The notes under the pieces: model-generated
Seen by the model: the letters and a program-made list of their open reading frames with translations, nothing else
What the model was told of the DNA's origin: nothing
The model's database searches: none
Source: VAZQ01 sp963771845
Lineage (GTDB): Bacteria > Pseudomonadota > Alphaproteobacteria > Rhizobiales > Xanthobacteraceae
Reading direction: 5' to 3'
NCBI GenBank assembly: GCA_963771845.1
Contig: CAVYVC010000023.1
Coordinates: forward strand, 1-64,000
Length of the DNA stretch: 64,000 nucleotides
Shown here: one piece after another, positions 52,630 to 60,188 of the stretch
How the letters are laid out: each line of letters opens with the position of its first letter
Numbering within the stretch: the stretch's first letter is position 1
Translations under genes and position numbers: made by a program

Positions 52630-53364
52630 CTACGCGGCTCCGCTCGCAGTCGCAATAGCAGCCGTGTTGTCTGCTTTCGGCCGCTCTTGCAACAGCGTAT
52701 GGCCTTCAATCATGTAATACACCGCCTCGGCGATGTTGGTCGTGTGATCACCCATGCGCTCGATGTTCTTTGTGCAAAATAGCAGATGAACGCAGAAGGT
52801 GATGATAGCGGGGTCTTTCATCATCTCGGTGAGCAATTCGCGAAAGAGCGACGTATACAGGCGGTCAAGATCGTGATCGCGCGCCCAGACATCGATTGCT
52901 CCTGTCGCGTCACGGTTCGCGAAACAATCAAGGACATCCCTGAGCTGCGCGAGCATGAGCGTGACCATGTGATTGACGCCGCCCATTGCGCGCCGCGGCA
53001 GATATTCTCGATCGATAACGCTGACGCGTTTACCTATATTCTTCGCCAGATCGCCGACACGCTCCAGATCGAGCGCAATGCGCAGAATCGATACGACCTG
53101 CCGCAGGTCGACTGCCACCGGCTGGCGTCTCGCAATAGTCTCCACGGCTCGCTCTTCGATTGCGCGCTGCATGTCATCGATGACCGCGTCGGCCGCAACC
53201 ACCCGGTTTGCCCGCTCACAGTCGCCGCTGGTCAGCGCGGCAATTGCTTCCACGACCTGTCTCTCGACGAGGCCACCCATTTCCGATAGGCGCCGCGAGA
53301 GCTCCAGCAGCTCGGAATCGAATGCCGTTGCCGTATGCTCAAGCAATACCATGCGAGCATCCAT
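52630..53364 (-). CDS. phoU: Phosphate-specific transport accessory protein PhoU
   Basis: A 244-residue two-fold repeat of three-helix bundles, with HTATAFDSELLELSRRLSEMGG, the metal-binding ALDLERVGDLAKNI in the first half and KNIERMGDHTTNIAEAV in the second. It represses the PhoR-PhoB system when phosphate is plentiful. No pst genes adjoin, unlike the usual pstSCAB-phoU order. Start at 53364 or 53352. Confidence 0.95.
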   Translation of the reverse strand: MDARMVLLEHTATAFDSELLELSRRLSEMGGLVERQVVEAIAALTSGDCERANRVVAADAVIDDMQRAIEERAVETIARRQPVAVDLRQVVSILRIALDLERVGDLAKNIGKRVSVIDREYLPRRAMGGVNHMVTLMLAQLRDVLDCFANRDATGAIDVWARDHDLDRLYTSLFRELLTEMMKDPAIITFCVHLLFCTKNIERMGDHTTNIAEAVYYMIEGHTLLQERPKADNTAAIATASGAA

Positions 53365-53686
53365 TTGCCTCGGCCAGGCAAGCCGCACAGACGATAATGG
53401 CCTATGGTGATTCGGTGACTTCCCGGTGACAATTCCGCTCGCGGCAGATGGAGAAAAATGGCCGGCTGGAGGCGACTGACGCAACATCGACCTTTCCAGC
53501 CGACCAAAAAACCTGCGGAGCCGGCGTATGCGGCGAGACCAGTAGCTCCGACAGGAACACGCCGGGCGCCGGAGGGGCTAATCGCGGCGATTACTGAGCG
53601 CCCGCGATCGTCTCCTAGCTCGCTTCCATTTCGTTTTAATGACGGAACCTTACGAGCCGGGGTTGTCCCCAGGATGCCGCAACAAT
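53365..53686. other. Intergenic region upstream of phoU and after der
   Basis: Apart from a Pho-box-like site (separate entry) I see no gene, RNA or clear terminator. Confidence 0.5.
53415..53432 (-). promoter_or_regulatory. Candidate Pho box upstream of phoU
   Basis: TTGTCACCGGGAAGTCAC on the minus strand has TGTCAC and GTCAC half-sites in 11-bp register and reads toward phoU, 50 bp away. A third GGTGA word (reverse GTCAC-like) is 8 bp further. The central spacer is GC-rich rather than AT-rich. Confidence 0.45.
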
Positions 53687-55051
53687 TTATTTCTTTCTCC
53701 GCGCGTAAGGATTTTTCTTTTCGCGCACCGTGAGCCGGATGGGCGTTCCGGGGAGGTCAAAGTTGTCCCTCAGGCTGTTGACGAGATAGCGCCGATACGC
53801 GGCGGGCACCGCGTCGGAGCGAGTCGCAAATAGCACGAAGGTTGGAGGCCTGCTCTTCGGCTGGGTGACGTAATTGAGGCGCACGCGGCGGCCAGACGCG
53901 GCCGGAGGAGGATGCGAGGCCACAACCTGTCCAAGCCAGCGGTTGAGCGCGCTCGTTTCCACCCGCCGGTTCCAGACGGCATGAATATCCACGACCGCCT
54001 GCATCAAACGATCAAGCCCCTCGCCGGTCAAAGCTGATACTGCCACGACCGGCGTGCCCTTCACTTGCGGGAGCCAATGATCCGCCTCTTCACGCAATTT
54101 CCTCGTAACACCGGGCTGGCGCTCTATGAGGTCCCATTTGTTTACGCCGATGACCAGCGCGCGCCCTTCGCGCTCGATGAGATCGGCAATGCGAAGATCC
54201 TGTTCGACGAACCGCGCCTGCGCGTCCAACAGTAAAATCACGACTTCGGCAAATCTTACCGCACCGAGTGCGTCCGCAACCGAAAGCCGTTCGAGCTTGT
54301 CCTCGATGCGGGAGCGCCGCCGCATGCCAGCCGTATCGTGGATGCGAAATTGCCGTCCTTGCCATTGCAGATCGACGGCAATGGCGTCACGGGTAATGCC
54401 GGGCTCGGCCCCGGTCAGGAGACGCTCTTCGCCCATAAGCCGATTGATCAAGGTCGATTTTCCGCTATTTGGCCGGCCCACGACTGCAATGCGGATCGCG
54501 CTTTGGGTCTGCTTTGCTGCCCGCGCGTCTCCTTCCAGAATGGACGGTGCTGCCGCTTCCGGCAAGACAGCGCGGAGCGCCATATAAAGATCGGCAAGCC
54601 CTTCACCGTGCTCGGCCGAAATGGGGATCGGCTCGCCGAGGCCGAGCGCGTGCGCTTCAAGCACACCGGCCTGCGCCGCCCTCGCCTCGCTTTTGTTGGC
54701 GACCAGGATCGCAGGCTTGCCCGATCTGCGCACAAGATCGGCGAAGGCACGATCCGACGGCAGTAATCCGTCACGTGCATCGATCAGAAACAGAACGGCA
54801 TCAGCAGCGCGCATTGCCGCCTCGGTTTGGGCCTGCATGCGCCCGCTGAGACTTTCAGCCGCGGCTTGCGCCAGTCCGGCAGTGTCAAAGACCCCAAATT
54901 CGAGATCGCCCAGGCGTGCTCTGCCCTCCCGACGGTCACGCGTGACGCCGGGGCTACCGTCCACCAACGCGACCCGTTTGCCGACCAGCCGGTTGAACAG
55001 CGTGGATTTGCCGACATTCGGCCGTCCCACAATGGCGACCGTGAAACTCAT
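53687..55051 (-). CDS. der: Ribosome biogenesis GTPase Der
   Basis: A 454-residue tandem GTPase for 50S assembly. The first G domain has GRPNVGKSTLFN and DTAGLA, the second GRPNSGKSTLIN, DTAGMRRRSRIED and NKWDL; the C-terminal KH-like domain ends with the basic REKKNPYARRKK. The start MSFTVAIVGRPN is the family N-terminus. It is last in a minus-strand series with a lipoprotein and a YfgM-like gene. Confidence 0.97.
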   Translation of the reverse strand: MSFTVAIVGRPNVGKSTLFNRLVGKRVALVDGSPGVTRDRREGRARLGDLEFGVFDTAGLAQAAAESLSGRMQAQTEAAMRAADAVLFLIDARDGLLPSDRAFADLVRRSGKPAILVANKSEARAAQAGVLEAHALGLGEPIPISAEHGEGLADLYMALRAVLPEAAAPSILEGDARAAKQTQSAIRIAVVGRPNSGKSTLINRLMGEERLLTGAEPGITRDAIAVDLQWQGRQFRIHDTAGMRRRSRIEDKLERLSVADALGAVRFAEVVILLLDAQARFVEQDLRIADLIEREGRALVIGVNKWDLIERQPGVTRKLREEADHWLPQVKGTPVVAVSALTGEGLDRLMQAVVDIHAVWNRRVETSALNRWLGQVVASHPPPAASGRRVRLNYVTQPKSRPPTFVLFATRSDAVPAAYRRYLVNSLRDNFDLPGTPIRLTVREKKNPYARRKK

Positions 55052-55097
55052 GACTGCGTTGCTGGTGCGACGCCACGACGGGGGCGCCGTCGATTTT

Positions 55098-55649
55098 TTA
55101 ATGCGGAGCGGGCGGATCGGGCCAAGCCACGCCGCCACCTGGCGTCGGTGCGGCAGGCCACCTCCCCGCCACGGGGCCTTGCTGTGCCGCCGGCGGATCG
55201 GGCCACTGCGGGCCCGACGAGCTCGGACGAACTGTCACCGCGCCGGACGGCTGCGAATCCTCCGGTGGTGGCTCAGCTGGTTTTGCCACGACCTTCGGCG
55301 ATGTCTTGGTTTTTGCCCTGGGTTTGGGCTTGGACTCGGCGGGCTCGGCGGTCGCCTCCTTCGGTGGCGTTGCTTCCTTCGGTGCAGTTGCTTCCTTCGG
55401 TGGCGTTGCTTCCTTCGCCTCCGGAGCAGGAGGAGACTGATATCCCTTCACGATTTCCGGCGGCACACCTTGCGGCACACCCGGGGTCCCCTCTGGAAAA
55501 ACCGGCCGGCGCTCGCCAGGCAATTTTTTCTTGGTGTCGAAGATGTCGGAGTCGAAAAGTGCGGTCGGATCGAAATTCTCACAACCCGCAAGCAGAAAGC
55601 CTGCCGATAGAGCGCCAGCAGTGAGGGCGGCACGCACAAGATTTTTCAT
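55098..55649 (-). CDS. Pro-rich hypothetical lipoprotein
   Basis: A 183-residue protein with a lipoprotein signal (lipobox LAGC, Cys about 23). A short ordered region (FDPTALFDSDIFDTKKKLPG) precedes a long disordered tail with four PPKEAT/APKEAT hexapeptide repeats and Pro/Lys-rich runs. No catalytic motif. The arrangement with YfgM-like and der genes is found in related bacteria (YfgM-BamB-Der order), so it may occupy the BamB slot, but no beta-propeller is present. Confidence 0.8.
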   Translation of the reverse strand: MKNLVRAALTAGALSAGFLLAGCENFDPTALFDSDIFDTKKKLPGERRPVFPEGTPGVPQGVPPEIVKGYQSPPAPEAKEATPPKEATAPKEATPPKEATAEPAESKPKPRAKTKTSPKVVAKPAEPPPEDSQPSGAVTVRPSSSGPQWPDPPAAQQGPVAGRWPAAPTPGGGVAWPDPPAPH

Positions 55650-55659
55650 TGCCGGCCCC

Positions 55660-56313
55660 TCAGCTGTTGCTCGCGGAAGAGCTCAAGCCAACAAGCATCT
55701 CGACACGGGACCGCGTCGCAGTCGGCGTCTGCAGGTCTGTCATAATCATGTCGATCCAGGGCTTCGCCTTGGACATGTCGCCGGAGCGCCATGCAGCGAG
55801 CACCATGAGTTCGCGTGCGGTGTGGCGGAAGGCGCGGTCGTTACCGGTGAGCGGCTCAAGTCGCGCACGCGCCTCGTCAAATGAGCCGGCATCGATGAGA
55901 ATTGCCCCCGCACGGAGATTGGCGAGGTCCTGCAAGACAGAACCAACCGTACCATCGGCCGCAATTTTCTCGTAGGCCGCAAGCGCCGCCTTGGGATCGG
56001 TTTGAGCGATCTCGGCAGCCTCGCGCATGCGCGCCAGCGCGCGATAGCCCGACGTGCCGTCGGCGGCAATCTTTGCGAAGGTCGCCTCGGCCTCGCTGTG
56101 CTTGCCCGTCTCGGCAAGCGAGATAGCCGTTTCAAATCGAGCGCCGTTCTCAGCGGCGAGTTTGGCTTGCCACCATCCATAGCCGCGCCACGCGGCAATA
56201 GCCGCAAGCGCAAGAACCGCGGCCGCGACAACATAATTGCCGTAGCGCTCCCACAGCTTCTTGAGCTGCTCGCGCCGGACTTCCTCGTCGACTTCCCGGA
56301 AGATATCGGACAC
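55660..56313 (-). CDS. YfgM-like tetratricopeptide-repeat membrane protein
   Basis: A 217-residue protein with a cytoplasmic MSDIFREVDEEVRREQLKKLW segment (start only), one membrane helix (YVVAAAVLALAAIAAW) and a periplasmic TPR-like helical domain (about 55-210). This is the YfgM/TPR_21 family, an ancillary SecYEG-associated chaperone in E. coli. It heads the series with the lipoprotein and der. Confidence 0.88.
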   Translation of the reverse strand: MSDIFREVDEEVRREQLKKLWERYGNYVVAAAVLALAAIAAWRGYGWWQAKLAAENGARFETAISLAETGKHSEAEATFAKIAADGTSGYRALARMREAAEIAQTDPKAALAAYEKIAADGTVGSVLQDLANLRAGAILIDAGSFDEARARLEPLTGNDRAFRHTARELMVLAAWRSGDMSKAKPWIDMIMTDLQTPTATRSRVEMLVGLSSSASNS

Positions 56314-56435
56314 GAACCCGTCCCCGCGTCAAACCACGTCTGGAGAGCCCCAGATCCGCTCCGTTAGCCTAGCGATGTGGCGCAGACAAGGCAAAGCCGC
56401 GGCCGGCCTGCATCGCTAAGCCCTTGCATCCCAAC

Positions 56436-57263
56436 TTATTTTTCCTTTGCCCGCATGGGATAGACGTGCTCGGGGCCGGGAAATGCACGGCTGCGAACAT
56501 CTGCCGCATAAGCGGCGATGGCGGCTTCGATTGCGGGCCCGAGATCGCCATAACGGCGAACGAATTTCGGCACTCGGGGAGAGAGCCCGAGCATGTCCTC
56601 GAGCACGAGAATCTGACCGTCACAGGCGACACTGCCACCGATGCCGATGGTCGGTATCGCGACATCAGCCGTGATCCGCCGCGCGAGCGGCTCGGCCACA
56701 GCCTCAATGACAACCGAGAAGGCGCCCGCCTCACTCACCGTGCGTGCATCATCCTCGATCGGTCCCCAATGCGATTCCTCGCGCCCCTGCGCGCGAAACG
56801 AACCGATTGTGTTGATGGACTGGGGGGTGAGCCCGATATGACCCATGACGGGGACGCCGCGTTCGACCAGGAACGCAATGGTATCGCCCATCCGTCGTCC
56901 GCCTTCGAGCTTGATCGCGCCGCAGCCGGTTTCCTTCATCACCCGCGCCGCCGACATGAATGCTTGTTCCTTGGAGGCCTCGTAGGAGCCAAACGGCAGA
57001 TCGACGACGACGAGCGTCCGCTTCGAGCCGCGCATCACCGCGAGCCCCTGGAGAATCATCATGTCGAGCGTAACCGGGACGGTGGTGTCGAGCCCATGCA
57101 TGACCATTCCGAGCGAATCGCCGACCAGGATGAGATCGCAATGGCGATCGAGAAGGCGCGCCGTATGGGCATGGTAGGAGGTGAGACACACAATCGGCTC
57201 CCCGCCCTTGCGGGCGCGGATGTCGGGCGCGGTCAGCCGCTTGATGTCGTCCTGCGCGGACAC
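56436..57263 (-). CDS. panB: 3-methyl-2-oxobutanoate hydroxymethyltransferase
   Basis: First step of pantothenate synthesis. The 275-residue TIM-barrel enzyme has VCLTSYHAHTARLLD, LVGDSLGMVMHG, KLEGG, VMGHIGLTPQSI and the catalytic Glu in VIEAVAEPLARRIT, plus IGIGGSVACDGQILVLEDMLG (first part). panC is not adjacent. Confidence 0.96.
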   Translation of the reverse strand: MSAQDDIKRLTAPDIRARKGGEPIVCLTSYHAHTARLLDRHCDLILVGDSLGMVMHGLDTTVPVTLDMMILQGLAVMRGSKRTLVVVDLPFGSYEASKEQAFMSAARVMKETGCGAIKLEGGRRMGDTIAFLVERGVPVMGHIGLTPQSINTIGSFRAQGREESHWGPIEDDARTVSEAGAFSVVIEAVAEPLARRITADVAIPTIGIGGSVACDGQILVLEDMLGLSPRVPKFVRRYGDLGPAIEAAIAAYAADVRSRAFPGPEHVYPMRAKEK

Positions 57264-57272
57264 CGGAACGCT

Positions 57273-57866
57273 TTAGAAGGCAGGCCGGCCGAACACCGCA
57301 TGGCCGACGACGAGAGGATGGAAAATGAAACCGAGCGCGAGATAGAGCAGCGTCCCGACCACAATCGCGATGGTATCGTTGCGGGCGCCACCCGCCGGGA
57401 TAGCCGGCGCGCCAGCATCGGCGCGATTCTTGAGGGTGACCCGATCGTACCCGGCCCATAGCAGAAATGAGCCAAACAGCAGGATCGACCCGAGATCACC
57501 GTTCGAAATCAGATGCGCCACTGCCCACGTCTTCACCCCCACCAGCATGGGATGCTTGAGCTGACGCCAGATGTTGCCGCGAATATAGGCCGCAACGACA
57601 AAAATGCATGCCGGCCACATCAACAACTGTGTGACGTAGTAGGTCCAGTGCGGCGGATACCAGATATCGACCCAACCGGTCGCCCGGTAGCGCGCAAAGC
57701 CATAAGCGATCAGGATAATGCCGAGAACAGAGAGGACACTGATGAGTATTTTGTATGAACCCTCTCCGGCGCGTGCGATCAAGGCGGCGCGCTGTTCACG
57801 CATGGCGACAAGAACATGCGCGCTGGTGAACAGCAGCAGTCCGAGAATGAGGATTGCCAGACCCAT
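57273..57866 (-). CDS. NnrU family membrane protein
   Basis: A 197-residue protein with about five membrane helices and the NnrU pattern LLFTSAHVLVAM, GFARYRATGWVDIWYPPHW and LKHPMLVGVKTWAVAHLISNG, with conserved His residues. Family members are linked to denitrification in Rhodobacter but are found widely; related isoprenoid-type membrane enzymes are known. The start MGLAILILGLLL avoids an upstream frame built from a heptamer repeat. Confidence 0.88.
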   Translation of the reverse strand: MGLAILILGLLLFTSAHVLVAMREQRAALIARAGEGSYKILISVLSVLGIILIAYGFARYRATGWVDIWYPPHWTYYVTQLLMWPACIFVVAAYIRGNIWRQLKHPMLVGVKTWAVAHLISNGDLGSILLFGSFLLWAGYDRVTLKNRADAGAPAIPAGGARNDTIAIVVGTLLYLALGFIFHPLVVGHAVFGRPAF

Positions 57867-57915
57867 GGCTGCAGTAGAGGCGATCGGCGCTCGCAAGGCA
57901 AGCCGGCCGCAAGAG

Positions 57916-58009
57916 TGAATAGCGAATGGCGAATAGCGAATAGCGAGTAGCGAGTAGAGGTACACACCGCGATGGTCTACTATTCGCTACCCGCTATTCG
58001 CCATTCGCG
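57916..58009. repeat. Heptamer arrays in inverted orientation
   Basis: Six units of CGAATAG/CGAATGG/CGAGTAG type (57916-57957) face about four CTATTCG/CCATTCG-type units (57978-58009), forming a long imperfect hairpin between the nnrU and Bug genes. Same family as 40149-40190. Confidence 0.85.
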
Positions 58010-58016
58010 TATCCCG

Positions 58017-58976
58017 ATGCGATCAATCGCCTTTGCGCTCCTCGGCCTTTGGCTCGGGCTGGCAACCGGCCTTGCCCAGGAATGGCCGGACCGGACGGTC
58101 AAGATCATCGTGCCGTTCGGTCCGGGATCGACGCCCGATGTGGTCGCGCGGCTGCTTGCGGATCGGCTGCAAGAGAAATTAGGCCATTTGTTTGTCGTCG
58201 AGAACAAGCCGGGGGCAAGCGGCAATCTCGGCACCGACGCGGTCGCCAAGGCCGCGCCCGACGGCACCACCATTGGGATTTCGATCGGCGGGCCGCTTGC
58301 GATCAACACGTTGCTGTTTTCGAAACTGCCTTACGATCCAGCCAAGGACATTGCCCCGGTCACGCAATTGGTAAGCTTGCCCAGCGCACTGGTGATCAAT
58401 AATGACCTCGGCGTCAACAGCGTGGCCGAGCTCATAGGCCTGCTCAAGCGCGAGCCCGGCAAATACAATTTTGGCTCCATCGGCAACGGCTCGCTCTCCC
58501 ATCTTGCGATGGAAGCGATTGCGCTCAAGAGCGGCACCCGCATGGTGCACATCCCCTATCCCGGCTCACCTCAGGCGATGACCGCCGTACTGCGCGCCGA
58601 CGTGGCGATGGCGTGCCTGCCGGCAATCTCGGTCACACCCCAGCTCGCCACGGGCAAGATCAAGATACTTGCCGTCTCGACCGCGCAGCGCTCGAAGTTC
58701 TTGCCGGACATCCCCACGCTGAAGGAAGGCGGCATCGACGTTGAAGCCGATGCCTGGATGGGCTTGATCGCGCCCGGCAGAACGTCCGATCGGGTTATTG
58801 GCAGAATTCACGATGAGGTGGTCGAAGCAATCCTGCGCCCGCAAGCACGCGAAAAGCTGGCGACGCAGTTGATGCAGCCGGTCGGCAATTCGCCGGCCGA
58901 ATTCCGAGCCGTCATCGCGGGCGAGATTGCCCGCTGGGCGCCGGTGATCAAGGCGATCGATCTGAAGATCAACTGA
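58017..58976 (+). CDS. Bug family periplasmic solute-binding protein
   Basis: A 319-residue secreted protein with signal peptide MRSIAFALLGLWLGLATGLA. It carries WPDRTVKIIVPFGPGSTPDVVAR (first half diagnostic), VVENKPGASGNLGTDAVAKA, PDGTTIG, REPGKYNFGSIGNGSLSHL. No TctAB permease is adjacent. It converges with a minus-strand SDR with no gap. The ligand is unknown. Confidence 0.9.
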   Translation: MRSIAFALLGLWLGLATGLAQEWPDRTVKIIVPFGPGSTPDVVARLLADRLQEKLGHLFVVENKPGASGNLGTDAVAKAAPDGTTIGISIGGPLAINTLLFSKLPYDPAKDIAPVTQLVSLPSALVINNDLGVNSVAELIGLLKREPGKYNFGSIGNGSLSHLAMEAIALKSGTRMVHIPYPGSPQAMTAVLRADVAMACLPAISVTPQLATGKIKILAVSTAQRSKFLPDIPTLKEGGIDVEADAWMGLIAPGRTSDRVIGRIHDEVVEAILRPQAREKLATQLMQPVGNSPAEFRAVIAGEIARWAPVIKAIDLKIN

Positions 58977-59753
58977 TTAAACGACCGGTGAAAGTCCCCC
59001 ATCCACATTGATGGCGGTTCCGGTGATGTAGCCTGCCGCATCGGAGGCGAGGAAACACGCGATATTCGCGAATTCCTCGGCCCGTCCCATCCGCCCAAGC
59101 GGAATCTGTTTGCCGCGATCGGCATAATAATCCTTGAGCGCGACACCCTCCTGTTCCGCCCGGCGCACGTGTTGGTCCGCTTCGATCAGGCCGACGTGAA
59201 GTGCATTCACCAGGATATTGTGCGAGGCGCCCTCGCCGGCAAGCACTTTCGTGAGCGCCATGCCCGCGGCGCGAGTGACGGAAGTAGGCGCGCTCCTCGG
59301 CCGCGGCGCCTTGGCTCCGACGTTGAGCACATTGATCACGCGCCCCCACCGCCGCTCCTTCATCTGCGGCCAGACCAGACGCGTGAACCTGATCGCGGCG
59401 AAAAGTTTAAGATCGAAGTCCTCATGCCAGATCTTGTCGGTGATGTCCTCGAAGGCACGGGTGCGCGAGGTACCCGCGTTGTTCACGACAATATCGATTT
59501 TGCCGAACGCCTTCATCGCTTCGTCGTAGGCACGTTGGACTTCGGCCGCAGCGGCGACATCTGCGGAGATTGCGAGCACGCGGCTTTTCGCGCCCGCGCC
59601 GATACTGCTGCTTGCCTGATCGAGCGCCTCGCGCCCGCGCGCCACTATGGCAACGTCCGCCCCGGAGGACGCAAACCGGCTCGCAATGGCAAAACCGATG
59701 CCCTTGCTGCCGCCGGTCACAAGGGCAGCGCGACCAGTCAGAGAAATTTGCAT
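58977..59753 (-). CDS. Atypical SDR family protein without the YxxxK motif
   Basis: A 258-residue Rossmann-fold protein with TGGSKGIGFAIA, VVNNAGTSRTRAF and a C-terminal GYITGTAINVDGGLSPV. At the position of the catalytic Tyr and Lys it reads SAPTSVTRAAGMALTK, so Tyr is Ser/Thr and Lys is Arg. A subgroup of annotated reductases shares this, so activity by the usual mechanism is doubtful. The start overlaps the DUF1801 gene by 16 bp. Confidence 0.85.
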   Translation of the reverse strand: MQISLTGRAALVTGGSKGIGFAIASRFASSGADVAIVARGREALDQASSSIGAGAKSRVLAISADVAAAAEVQRAYDEAMKAFGKIDIVVNNAGTSRTRAFEDITDKIWHEDFDLKLFAAIRFTRLVWPQMKERRWGRVINVLNVGAKAPRPRSAPTSVTRAAGMALTKVLAGEGASHNILVNALHVGLIEADQHVRRAEQEGVALKDYYADRGKQIPLGRMGRAEEFANIACFLASDAAGYITGTAINVDGGLSPVV

Positions 59754-60175
59754 GCAGACGTTACTCCCACTCGATGCGGTTGTCGGGCTTTGGACTTGTT
59801 CAGGGTCATGGCGGCGCGAACGAGAGTCTTCAACGCCTCCTCGTCTATCTTCTCGCCCTCGCGGAAGTCGATGGCACGCCTTGTGTTCCCGTCAAGACTG
59901 GAGTTGAAGAGGCGCGAAGGATCCTTCAGAGCCGCCCCTTTGGCGAAGGTCATCTTCACGACGTTCTTGTAGGTCTCGCCTGTGCAGATCAATCCGTCGT
60001 GCGACCACACCGGAACCCCTCTCCACTTCCACTCCTCGACGACTTCGGGATCGGCTTGCTTGACCAGGGCACGGAGCCGGCTGAGCATCTTGCCCCGCCA
60101 GTCGCCGAGCTCCTTGATTCTCGCGTCTATCAGCTGAGAAGGAGACTTGCTTTTCTGCGACCCACTTTTCTTCAT
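59738..60175 (-). CDS. DUF1801 domain-containing protein
   Basis: A 145-residue cytosolic protein with the DUF1801 core EVVEEWKWRGVPVWSHDG, ICTGETYKNVVKMTFAKGA and a DPSRLFNSSLDG segment. The biochemical role is unknown. It follows guaA by 13 bp and overlaps the SDR start, so the three genes are probably co-transcribed. Confidence 0.88.
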   Translation of the reverse strand: MKKSGSQKSKSPSQLIDARIKELGDWRGKMLSRLRALVKQADPEVVEEWKWRGVPVWSHDGLICTGETYKNVVKMTFAKGAALKDPSRLFNSSLDGNTRRAIDFREGEKIDEEALKTLVRAAMTLNKSKARQPHRVGVTSACKFL

Positions 60176-60188
60176 GCCGGCTTCCCCC

